Position numbers and translations under genes: made by a program
The notes under the pieces: generated by a model
Databases searched by the model: none
Seen by the model: only the letters and a program-made list of their open reading frames with translations
What the model was told of the DNA's origin: nothing
Part shown: positions 1-5,561 of the stretch, in pieces
Layout: every line of letters starts with the position of its first letter
Numbering within the stretch: position 1 is the first letter of the stretch
Assembly: GCA_012513425.1 (NCBI GenBank)
Contig: JAAZCF010000255.1
Coordinates: 1-5,561 of the forward strand
Direction: 5' to 3'
DNA: 5,561 nt
Origin: Bacteroidales bacterium
Lineage (GTDB): Bacteria > Bacteroidota > Bacteroidia > Bacteroidales > UBA932

Positions 1-762
1 ATTGACATTCCTGCAATCACAGTTGACTTCAAAGATATGGATATCGATGAAGAATATCGAGCAGATTGGGAATTCTATAAATTTTTCAATTTACAGATGG
101 TCAACAAGACTCCTACCATCCGTGCTTACTCAATGGCTTGCTATCCTGCAGAAGGAGATATTATCAAGCTGAATGTACGTATAGTTACTCCTCCATTTGA
201 TCGCACTGCACCTAGAGGCAGCAACATAATGCTTCCTGTCAATCCAGGTGTCAGCTCATCTTATGTATTCTCGCGTAAGCCAGGTGATAAAGTTACTAGC
301 AGCGGCCCTTATGGTGAATTCTTTGTTCCTGACAATTGTCCTGCAGACCAAGAATTTGTATTTGTGGGTGGTGGCGCAGGTATGGCTCCTATGCGTAGTC
401 ACATCATGCATCTTTTCAAAACGGAAAAAACTACTCGTCCAGTACATTTCTTCTATGGTGCCCGCAACTTGAAAGAAGCCTTCTATCTAGAAGATTATCA
501 TGCTATTGAGAAAGAGTTCCCTAACTTCAAGTTCCACTTGGCTCTTGATCGCCCGGATCCTGCGGCTGATGCAGCAGGAATTGCATACACTGCAGGTTTT
601 GTTCATAATGTGATGTATGAAACTTACCTTAAAGCCCATGAGGCACCTGAGGACAGTTTGTACTTCATGTGCGGACCTCCAATGATGTCATCTTGTGTTA
701 TCGGACTGCTTGACAGCCTTGGCGTAGCGCCAGAGAGCATTCTCTTCGATAACTTCGGTTAA
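1..762 (+). CDS. nqrF: Na+-translocating NADH:quinone reductase subunit F, C-terminal part (5'-truncated by window edge)
   Basis: NqrF is the membrane-anchored flavoprotein that oxidises NADH and feeds electrons through FAD and a 2Fe-2S centre into the Na+-pumping NQR complex. The reading frame is open from base 1, so 253 codons are visible and the N-terminal membrane anchor and ferredoxin-like 2Fe-2S domain lie off the left edge (the family is usually a little over 400 residues). In visible numbering, the FAD motif RAYS is at residues 41-44, followed by a GVSSSYVF segment and SGPYGEFF, which belong to the ferredoxin-reductase FAD domain. The NADH domain starts with GGGAGMAPMRS (about 123-133), continues with YGARNLKEAFYLEDY, and has the CGPP motif with its conserved cysteine at about 224. 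The end, DNFG, matches the usual DDFG-type terminus of the family. It would be the last gene of an nqr operon, as a terminator follows six bases after the stop. The match to the Vibrio protein, as I recall it, is close throughout, and I see no lesion. Confidence 0.96.
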   Translation: MDIPAITVDFKDMDIDEEYRADWEFYKFFNLQMVNKTPTIRAYSMACYPAEGDIIKLNVRIVTPPFDRTAPRGSNIMLPVNPGVSSSYVFSRKPGDKVTSSGPYGEFFVPDNCPADQEFVFVGGGAGMAPMRSHIMHLFKTEKTTRPVHFFYGARNLKEAFYLEDYHAIEKEFPNFKFHLALDRPDPAADAAGIAYTAGFVHNVMYETYLKAHEAPEDSLYFMCGPPMMSSCVIGLLDSLGVAPESILFDNFG

Positions 763-767
763 TAAAT

Positions 768-810
768 AAAAAAAGCTTGAAACGCGAAATGCAGTTTCAA
801 GCTTTTTTTT
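768..810. terminator. Bidirectional intrinsic terminator between nqrF and araB
   Basis: AGCTTGAAAC (774-783) pairs perfectly with GTTTCAAGCT (794-803). The stem can be extended by A residues at 768-773 pairing with T residues at 804-809, around a 10-base loop that could itself form two more pairs. The T run at 803-810 gives the U tract for rightward transcripts from nqrF; the A run at 768-774 gives the U tract for leftward transcripts from araB. It lies 6 bp after the nqrF stop and 16 bp past the araB stop, as expected for a shared terminator between convergent genes. Confidence 0.92.
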
Positions 811-825
811 AGTTGAATAAAGAGC

Positions 826-2478
826 TTACTGAACTTTAGTGAGCTCTTTGTAGTTTTTATAAAGGGCGTTGTAGCGCTCTACATTTGCAGCGATTGGATG
901 GTACTCAATAGCAAAGCCAGAGTTCATCTTCTCCTGGGCATCCTCAACTTTGGCATAAAGACCGGCTGCTGTGGCAGCAAACATTGCTGCTCCAAGAGCA
1001 CAAGCTTGGTCTGTGCGGCAAACCTTGATAGGCATGCCGAGTACATCAGACATAGTTTGCATTACAAACGGGCTCTTGAGGGCGATGCCTCCGATGCCGA
1101 TAATGGTGTCAATCTTTACTCCTTCGCGAAGGAATCTCTCAACAATAGCTCTTGAACCATAAGCAGTGGCTTCAACCAATGCGCGGAATACCATTCCTGC
1201 AGAACTGCCGAGATTAAGACCTGTGATGGTGGCTGTCAAGCTTTGATCGGCATCTGGAGTGCGGCGGCCATTGAAATAATCGCTTGCCAACACACTGCTG
1301 TCTTCCGTATTAACTTTTTCTGCATCAGCAGTAAGCTGTACCAATAGTTTGTCAGACAATTCTTTACACAAAACATCTTTAATGTCGTCAGCAATCTTTG
1401 AGCTATTGCGAATAACAGCGCATGCAGGCTCTTCAATGAGACGTTTAAACCAAGCATAAACATCACCAAATGAAGATTGTCCGGCTTCCAGGCCAATCAT
1501 TCCGGGGATAACAGAGCCATCAACTTGTCCGCATATTCCCCCAATAAGCTTGCCTTTCATTTCTTCATAAGGAGACACCATAATATCGCAAGTAGATGTG
1601 CCGATGATGCGTACAAGAGTGCGAGGACCAACATTGGCGCCAACAGCTCCGAAATGACAGTCAAAAGCACCGCCGGCTACCACAACATTTGTGGTAAGGC
1701 CCAAACGTTCTGCCCATTGAGCAGTTAACTTTCCTACAGGATTTTCTGCAGTCTCAGTGTCTTTGAACAATCTGTCGCGAAGACCTGCCAGTAGAGGGTC
1801 AAGGCCGCAGAGGAATTTCTCAGGAGGAAGACCCTCCCAGTCTGTGTGCCACATAGCTTTATGACCTTGGGCGCAGCGGCTGCGAACAATAGCATCAGAA
1901 GATTTTACTCCGGTAAGAAGGGCAGGGAGCCATTCGCAATGCTCTACAATAGAATAAGCTGCTTTTGCAACAGTAGCATCAGCGCGGAGGACATGCAAAG
2001 CTTTTGCCCAAAACCACTCAGATGAATAAATGCCACCTTCATATTTGCTGTAGTCTACATCTGACTTTTTGCATGCGGCATTAATTTCTGCAGCCTCATT
2101 GATGGCTGTGTGGTCTTTCCAAAGTACAAACATGGCATTTGGATTTTCGGCAAACTCAGGCAACATGGCCAGAGGTGTGCCGTTTTTGTCGGTGAAGCAA
2201 GGAGTGCTGCCGGTGGTGTCGAAAGCTATACCAACCACAGATTCAGCTACATCTTCAGGACATTGTGATAAGGCACCGCGGACAATTGACACTAATGCGT
2301 CTATATAGTCTTGCGGATGCTGGCGATATTGATTGCGGGCCGGATTACAATAAAGACCTTTGACCCAACGTGGATAGTAGCAAACCGAAGTGGCTAATGT
2401 GTGGCCATCTGCAGCGTCTACAACCACGGCTCTGGCACTGTCAGAACCGTAGTCTATGCCTATTACATATTTTTTCAT
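826..2478 (-). CDS. araB: L-ribulokinase (FGGY carbohydrate kinase)
   Basis: It phosphorylates L-ribulose with ATP to L-ribulose 5-phosphate (EC 2.7.1.16), the second step of cytoplasmic L-arabinose breakdown. The 550-residue length is normal for the AraB branch of FGGY kinases. The N-terminal nucleotide-binding segment GIDYGSDSARA spans residues 7-17. An LWKDHTA motif typical of ribulokinases is at about 119-125. GGAFDCHFGAVGA (269-281) contains the likely catalytic base Asp273. GTSTCD (293-298) is the second phosphate-binding segment. ALVEATAYG (433-441) and GIGGIALKSP (461-470) form the C-terminal ATP-binding part with the FGGY signature. The start ATG (2476-2478) overlaps the araA stop by one base, which fixes the start and makes araB the second gene of an araA-araB operon, probably translationally coupled. 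Other FGGY kinases (xylulokinase, fuculokinase) are less likely given the WKDH and FDCH motifs and the araA partner. Confidence 0.96.
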   Translation of the reverse strand: MKKYVIGIDYGSDSARAVVVDAADGHTLATSVCYYPRWVKGLYCNPARNQYRQHPQDYIDALVSIVRGALSQCPEDVAESVVGIAFDTTGSTPCFTDKNGTPLAMLPEFAENPNAMFVLWKDHTAINEAAEINAACKKSDVDYSKYEGGIYSSEWFWAKALHVLRADATVAKAAYSIVEHCEWLPALLTGVKSSDAIVRSRCAQGHKAMWHTDWEGLPPEKFLCGLDPLLAGLRDRLFKDTETAENPVGKLTAQWAERLGLTTNVVVAGGAFDCHFGAVGANVGPRTLVRIIGTSTCDIMVSPYEEMKGKLIGGICGQVDGSVIPGMIGLEAGQSSFGDVYAWFKRLIEEPACAVIRNSSKIADDIKDVLCKELSDKLLVQLTADAEKVNTEDSSVLASDYFNGRRTPDADQSLTATITGLNLGSSAGMVFRALVEATAYGSRAIVERFLREGVKIDTIIGIGGIALKSPFVMQTMSDVLGMPIKVCRTDQACALGAAMFAATAAGLYAKVEDAQEKMNSGFAIEYHPIAANVERYNALYKNYKELTKVQ

Positions 2479-2480
2479 TA
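2476..2480 (-). other. TAATG stop/start overlap joining araA to araB
   Basis: On the minus strand the last A of the araA stop TAA is the first base of the araB ATG, giving TAATG. The araB start therefore lies inside the end of araA, with no room for a separate promoter or leader between them. Such overlaps usually mean termination-reinitiation coupling, which keeps isomerase and kinase production in step. That functional reading is inferred; the overlap is directly visible. Confidence 0.85.
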
Positions 2481-4001
2481 CATCAAAGCTTTATTTAGCA
2501 TGTAGTAAACTTCATTGACGCGAAGCTCTTTCTTGAACTCTTCAACAGTGGTGTTCTCATTGATATGAACCATCTCAATGCCTGAGATTTCAGCATAATC
2601 TTGCCAGAACTCAGGAGTGATGTCGTAAGAGAAGCAGCTGTGGTGTGTGCCGCCGGCGAGAATCCAGCAACCTGCGCCAACCTCGAAATTAGGAGCAGGA
2701 ATCCAGAGAGCAGAAGCAACAGGAAGCTTTGGTAGTGGCTTTGGTTTGATACATTCCACATCGTTAACGATGAGACGGAAACGGTTGCCAAGGTCAATAA
2801 CAGTAGCTGTAACACCTTTGCCTGTCTTGCTGGTGAATACCAGGCGAGCTGTCTGACTCTTGCGGATGCCGATGCCGAGGAAATGTACCTCAAGACGAGG
2901 TTTAGAGGCTGCAATTGCAGGGCTGATTTCAAGCATGTGAGCCTGAAGAATTGCGCTTTTCTTTCCGTCGAAGTTTAGTGTGTAGTCCTCAAGGAATGAA
3001 CTTCCCTCAGGCATACCTTTAGTCATAAACCATACTGTGCGGTAGAGTGCTGCAGATTTCCAGTCGCCTTCGGCACCAAAACCATAACCTTCGGCCATCA
3101 GGCGCTGTGAAGCTAATCCTGGGATTTGGTCTAAACCTTCGTTCTCAAGGTCGCCAAGGTCGTCAAAGTTGGTAGTGAATGCCTTTGCGCCTTTGTCTTT
3201 CAAAATGGCGCGAATAGCAAGCTCAGCTTTGGCTGAATTCCAAATTTTCTTGTATGCTTCAGTAGATTTGTCTTCCAATCCTTTTTCGCATTCATATTCT
3301 GCGAAATATGTTGATACAAGAGCATCTACATCCTCGTTTTTCACTTTCTTGTGGTATTCCATCAGTTCGCTGACAGGGCAGTAATCTACATGGTAACCCA
3401 TGCGCTGTTCGGCCTCGACTTTGTCACCATCAGTAACGGCAACATTGTTCATCTGGTCGCCGAAGCGGATAACAAGCATGTCCTGAGCATCAGCCCAACC
3501 TGCACAAACTCTCATCCAAACTGCGATGCGCTCTTGTGCTTGAGGGTCTTGCCAGTGGCCGACAACTACTTTGCGACGGATGCGCATACGAGTGCAGATG
3601 TGGCCAAATTCGCGGTCACCATGGGCGCTCTGGTTGAGGTTCATGAAGTCCATATCCATTGTGCTCCAAGGAATCTCTTTATTGTATTGTGTGTGGAAAT
3701 GAAGTAAAGGCTTGCGCAACTGCTGCAAACCATGAATCCACATCTTGGCAGGAGAGAAAGTGTGCATCCAAGTGATGACACCGATACATTTAGGATCATT
3801 GTTGGCTGCAAGGAATGCGGATGTAACCTCTGCAGAAGAGTTTACTGTGCCTTTGTAAATCACTTTTACCGGCAGATTTCCGCTATCATTAAGACCTTTT
3901 ACCATTTCATTTGAATGAGCATCAACAGCGATGACAGCATCACCTCCGTATAAAAGTTGGGCACCAGTGATGAACCAAACTTCGAAATCGTTGTAAATCA
4001 T
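2478..4001 (-). CDS. araA: L-arabinose isomerase
   Basis: It interconverts L-arabinose and L-ribulose (EC 5.3.1.4), the first intracellular step of the pathway; the family uses Mn2+ and is oligomeric. The 507 residues match the family's usual size of about 500. The N-terminus has the characteristic FEVWFITGAQLLYG segment (residues 6-19), followed by WMHTFSPAKMWI (78-89) and HFHTQYN (101-107). By motif and spacing against the E. coli enzyme, the metal ligands should be Glu311 (in GFGAEGDWK), Glu338 (in SSFLEDY), His355 (in AHMLEIS) and His454 (in GGTHHS); all are present. The ATG at 3999-4001 gives the standard N-terminus. No Shine-Dalgarno sequence precedes it, only an A/T-rich leader, as is common in Bacteroidota. 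It is the first gene of the leftward operon, followed by araB with a one-base overlap, and diverges from the symporter. Family members can also convert D-galactose to tagatose in vitro, but the araB context points to arabinose. Confidence 0.97.
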   Translation of the reverse strand: MIYNDFEVWFITGAQLLYGGDAVIAVDAHSNEMVKGLNDSGNLPVKVIYKGTVNSSAEVTSAFLAANNDPKCIGVITWMHTFSPAKMWIHGLQQLRKPLLHFHTQYNKEIPWSTMDMDFMNLNQSAHGDREFGHICTRMRIRRKVVVGHWQDPQAQERIAVWMRVCAGWADAQDMLVIRFGDQMNNVAVTDGDKVEAEQRMGYHVDYCPVSELMEYHKKVKNEDVDALVSTYFAEYECEKGLEDKSTEAYKKIWNSAKAELAIRAILKDKGAKAFTTNFDDLGDLENEGLDQIPGLASQRLMAEGYGFGAEGDWKSAALYRTVWFMTKGMPEGSSFLEDYTLNFDGKKSAILQAHMLEISPAIAASKPRLEVHFLGIGIRKSQTARLVFTSKTGKGVTATVIDLGNRFRLIVNDVECIKPKPLPKLPVASALWIPAPNFEVGAGCWILAGGTHHSCFSYDITPEFWQDYAEISGIEMVHINENTTVEEFKKELRVNEVYYMLNKALM

Positions 4002-4028
4002 TGTGTAATTATTTTTTAGAGTAATAAA

Positions 4029-4058
4029 TTTCTATTCCTACAAATTTAGTTAAATTTG
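4029..4058 (+). promoter_or_regulatory. Candidate promoter of the divergent symporter gene
   Basis: TAAATTTG (4051-4058) is an exact plus-strand TAnnTTTG -7 box. The upstream element is weak: TTTC at 4029-4032 with an 18-base spacer, or ATTT at 4028-4031 with 19. Initiation near 4065 would give a leader of about 50 bases to the ATG at 4118. An alternative -7-like box, AATATTTG at 4091-4098, matches 7 of 8 positions but has no good -33 partner and would leave a very short leader. Confidence 0.42.
4041..4058. repeat. Perfect 18-bp inverted repeat in the divergent ara control region, candidate operator
   Basis: CAAATTTA, then GT, then TAAATTTG: two exact 8-base arms around a 2-base centre. Each arm reads as TAAATTTG on one strand, matching the Bacteroidota -7 consensus TAnnTTTG, so the repeat could be two back-to-back promoter elements, an operator for a dimeric regulator, or both. 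It sits 39 bp from the araA start and 59 bp from the symporter start. A/T-rich sequence yields short palindromes easily, but a perfect 8+8 in this location is unlikely to be meaningless. Confidence 0.6.
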
Positions 4059-4072
4059 CATTCTATGTGAAA
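4041..4072 (-). promoter_or_regulatory. Candidate promoter of the araA-araB operon
   Basis: On the minus strand, TAAATTTG (4048 down to 4041) fits the Bacteroidota -7 consensus TAnnTTTG exactly. Twenty bases upstream is TTTC (4072 to 4069), one mismatch from the -33 element TTTG and within the known 19-21 bp spacing. Transcription would begin around 4034, leaving a leader of roughly 30 bases before the araA ATG. The box and spacing are visible; promoter activity and exact start are inferred. Confidence 0.55.
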
Positions 4073-4093
4073 TATTTTGGTTGAAGATAGAAT
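4060..4093. repeat. Spaced inverted repeat ATTCTAT / ATAGAAT
   Basis: ATTCTAT (4060-4066) and its exact reverse complement ATAGAAT (4087-4093) flank 20 bases. The arms do not extend further in either direction. Lying between the candidate promoter core and the symporter start, it could be a pair of half-sites for a regulator or a weak hairpin in the symporter leader. Chance occurrence in A/T-rich DNA is possible. Confidence 0.35.
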
Positions 4094-4107
4094 ATTTGTA
4101 AACAAAT
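4094..4107. repeat. 14-bp inverted repeat ATTTGT-AA-ACAAAT just upstream of the symporter start
   Basis: ATTTGT (4094-4099) and ACAAAT (4102-4107) are perfect 6-base arms around AA, 10 bp before the symporter ATG. The left arm shares the ATTTG core with the 18-bp repeat at 4041-4058, so it could be a second, weaker copy of the same kind of site. A binding role is inferred only from position and symmetry. Confidence 0.35.
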
Positions 4108-4117
4108 CTAATAACTA

Positions 4118-5561
4118 ATGAACATTTTAAATCTAATCTCCGCATCGGGATTTCGTACGATTGACCTAATCATTCTTGTGGTTTATCTTGTTATCCTGGT
4201 TTCACTTGGCCTTTTTCTCGGTCGCACAAAGAAAGGTGAGCAAAAGAGTGCCAATGATTATTTCCTAGCCGGAAATACTCTTACGTGGTGGGCTGTAGGT
4301 GCTTCACTTATTGCAGCCAACATATCTGCTGAGCAGTTTATTGGAATGTCAGGAACAAGTTACGCTGATGGTATTGCCACTGCAGCCTATGAATTGATGG
4401 CAGCAGTTACCCTCATCGTAGTAGGTAAGTTCCTCCTTCCAATAATGCTAAAACGCAAGATTTTTACTATCCCTCAGTTCCTTCGCGAACGTTATAACGA
4501 TGGTGTAGGTCTTGCTTTTTCAGTTTTATGGTTATTCCTCTATGTGTTTGTAAATCTTACTTCTGTAGCTTGGCTGGGCGCTTTGGCTATTGAGCAAATT
4601 TTGGGCTTGCAAGGTGCAGTCCTTTCAATCGGCACATTTGACATATCCATGAGAATGGTTATTATCATCGGCTTATATGTTATTGCAGGTATCTACTCAA
4701 TCTATGGTGGCCTTGCCTCTGTTGCTTGGACAGATGTTCTTCAGGTTGTCTTCCTTGTAGGTGGTGGTTTGATTACAGCTTTCTTTGCCCTCAAGGCAGT
4801 TGGAGATGGTCAAGGAGCTATGGCAGGTTTACATAATATTTTCACGGATTTAACTACGGGAGATCATTTAAATGACAGTCACTTGCATCTGGTCATTCAG
4901 CGAAGTCACGGTGAGAGCGCATTTGCCAATGTGCCAGGTATTACTGCAGTGGTTGGTGCTGTTTGGATAACTAACCTCGGATACTGGGGTTTCAATCAAT
5001 ATATCATTCAGAAAGGTCTTGCAGCTAAAAGTGTGGGTGAGGCTCAGAAAGGTCTTATCTTCGCAGGTTTCCTTAAGATTTTGATTCCGTTTATCGTTGT
5101 TCTTCCTGGTATTTGTGCATATTACATTTCTCTTCATCCCGAAATATTTGCCCATCTGAATGGCAGTATCAATGTAGCAGATGACGCATATCCATGGCTC
5201 GTAAGAAACTGCACTCCTGTAGGTGTAAAAGGTTTGACATTTGCAGCTCTTTCAGCAGCCATTATTTCTTCATTGGCATCTATGTTCAATAGTACTTCTA
5301 CACTATTTACTATGGATATCTACAAGAAGTACATTAATAAAGAAGCCGGTGATAAGAAATTGGTTAAGGTTGGTCGTATCACTTCTCTAACAGCTTTGGT
5401 TATTGCTGCTGTTGCTGTACAACCACTCCTTGGTAATCTCGATCAGGCATTCCAATATATTCAAGAGTATTCAGGCTTTATTTACCCGGGTATTGTAATT
5501 GTATTTGGTTTGGGGCTTCTCTGGAAACGTGCTTCTGCTAAAGCAGCAGTATGGACAGCCA
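4118..5561 (+). CDS. SGLT-type sodium:sugar symporter, probably L-arabinose uptake (3'-truncated by window edge)
   Basis: A member of the sodium:solute symporter (SSS) family in the inner membrane, with 481 codons visible and the C-terminal helices cut off. The ATG at 4118 is the first possible start, because an in-frame TAA lies at 4112-4114; the leader is A/T-rich without a Shine-Dalgarno sequence. Hydrophobic helices lie at roughly residues 14-35, 57-80, 85-108, 132-155, 180-200, 205-228, 275-298, 310-340, 370-400, 418-438 and 450-470. It resembles Vibrio parahaemolyticus vSGLT closely, with GASLIAANISAEQFIGMSG, the YWGFNQYIIQ region and SSLASM shared or nearly so. Sodium-site equivalents Ala66, Ile69, Ala381, Ser384 and Ser385 are present, as are sugar-site equivalents Asn68, Gln73, Tyr91, Glu92, Asn286, Lys320 and Gln449 and gate residue Tyr289. 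Divergence from araA and the shared control region suggest L-arabinose as substrate; galactose or glucose remains possible. Confidence 0.93.
   Translation, partial: MNILNLISASGFRTIDLIILVVYLVILVSLGLFLGRTKKGEQKSANDYFLAGNTLTWWAVGASLIAANISAEQFIGMSGTSYADGIATAAYELMAAVTLIVVGKFLLPIMLKRKIFTIPQFLRERYNDGVGLAFSVLWLFLYVFVNLTSVAWLGALAIEQILGLQGAVLSIGTFDISMRMVIIIGLYVIAGIYSIYGGLASVAWTDVLQVVFLVGGGLITAFFALKAVGDGQGAMAGLHNIFTDLTTGDHLNDSHLHLVIQRSHGESAFANVPGITAVVGAVWITNLGYWGFNQYIIQKGLAAKSVGEAQKGLIFAGFLKILIPFIVVLPGICAYYISLHPEIFAHLNGSINVADDAYPWLVRNCTPVGVKGLTFAALSAAIISSLASMFNSTSTLFTMDIYKKYINKEAGDKKLVKVGRITSLTALVIAAVAVQPLLGNLDQAFQYIQEYSGFIYPGIVIVFGLGLLWKRASAKAAVWTA

Noticed and set aside
1..36. Annotating nqrF from its first visible ATG at 37
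   Set aside because: The frame is open back to base 1 and the upstream residues continue the FAD-domain sequence, so the ATG at 37 is internal and the gene is cut by the window edge.
2495..2932. Minus-strand open frame of 145 codons overlapping the 3' part of araA in another frame
   Set aside because: The product is low-complexity, rich in Leu and Ser, as expected from an out-of-frame reading; araA itself is intact here, so it is not a frameshift fragment.
3351..3707. Plus-strand open frame of 118 codons opposite araA
   Set aside because: It overlaps the conserved araA region containing the TYFAEYE to NLNQSAHGDR segments; its product resembles nothing I know and the coding signal is fully explained by araA.
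4002..4040. Possible Shine-Dalgarno sequence before araA
   Set aside because: The minus-strand leader is A/T-rich with no GGAGG-like purine run near the start; this is normal for the phylum and does not cast doubt on the start codon.
4065..4085. Possible CRP-type site beginning with TGTGA upstream of the symporter
   Set aside because: Only one half matches; no TCACA partner lies at the required distance, and classical cAMP-CRP control is not expected in Bacteroidota.
4868..5155. Minus-strand open frame of 95 codons inside the symporter gene
   Set aside because: It lies antisense within a well-conserved SGLT coding sequence, shows no recognisable domain and has no promoter-like context; a chance open frame.

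Overview
This window looks like chromosomal DNA of a gut-type Bacteroidales (phylum Bacteroidota). Four things suggest this: an Nqr-type sodium-pumping NADH dehydrogenase subunit; an arabinose cluster built on an SGLT-type symporter instead of an ABC importer; start codons with no Shine-Dalgarno sequence ahead of them, only A/T-rich leaders; and promoter boxes of the TAnnTTTG type typical of the phylum. The genus cannot be settled from this stretch alone.

Layout. Positions 1-762 (+) hold the C-terminal 253 residues of NqrF, the NADH-oxidising subunit of Na+-NQR; its N-terminus lies off the left edge. A strong hairpin with A and T tracts (768-810) follows and serves as a shared terminator for nqrF and for the convergent operon on the other strand. 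That operon, read right to left, is araA (L-arabinose isomerase, 2478-4001) then araB (L-ribulokinase, 826-2478). The two genes overlap by one base in a TAATG stop/start junction. Upstream of araA a 116-bp intergenic region (4002-4117) carries a perfect 8+8 inverted repeat whose two arms each read as a Bacteroidota -7 box, one per strand, plus two further inverted repeats. Rightward from there runs a sodium:solute symporter of the SGLT class (4118 to the right edge, incomplete).

How it works together. The symporter probably brings L-arabinose in with Na+. AraA converts it to L-ribulose and AraB phosphorylates it to L-ribulose 5-phosphate. The third enzyme, the 4-epimerase AraD, and any arabinose regulator are not in the window. 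Since the araAB transcript appears to end at the shared terminator, they would have to be encoded elsewhere, perhaps beyond the symporter. Na+-NQR makes the sodium gradient such a symporter uses, but the adjacency to nqrF is tail-to-tail and probably accidental.

I see no mobile element, CRISPR array, tRNA or rRNA, and no evidence for a wholly new system. The most informative part is the compact divergent control region, followed by the symporter, whose galactose-site residues are conserved although its neighbours are arabinose genes.
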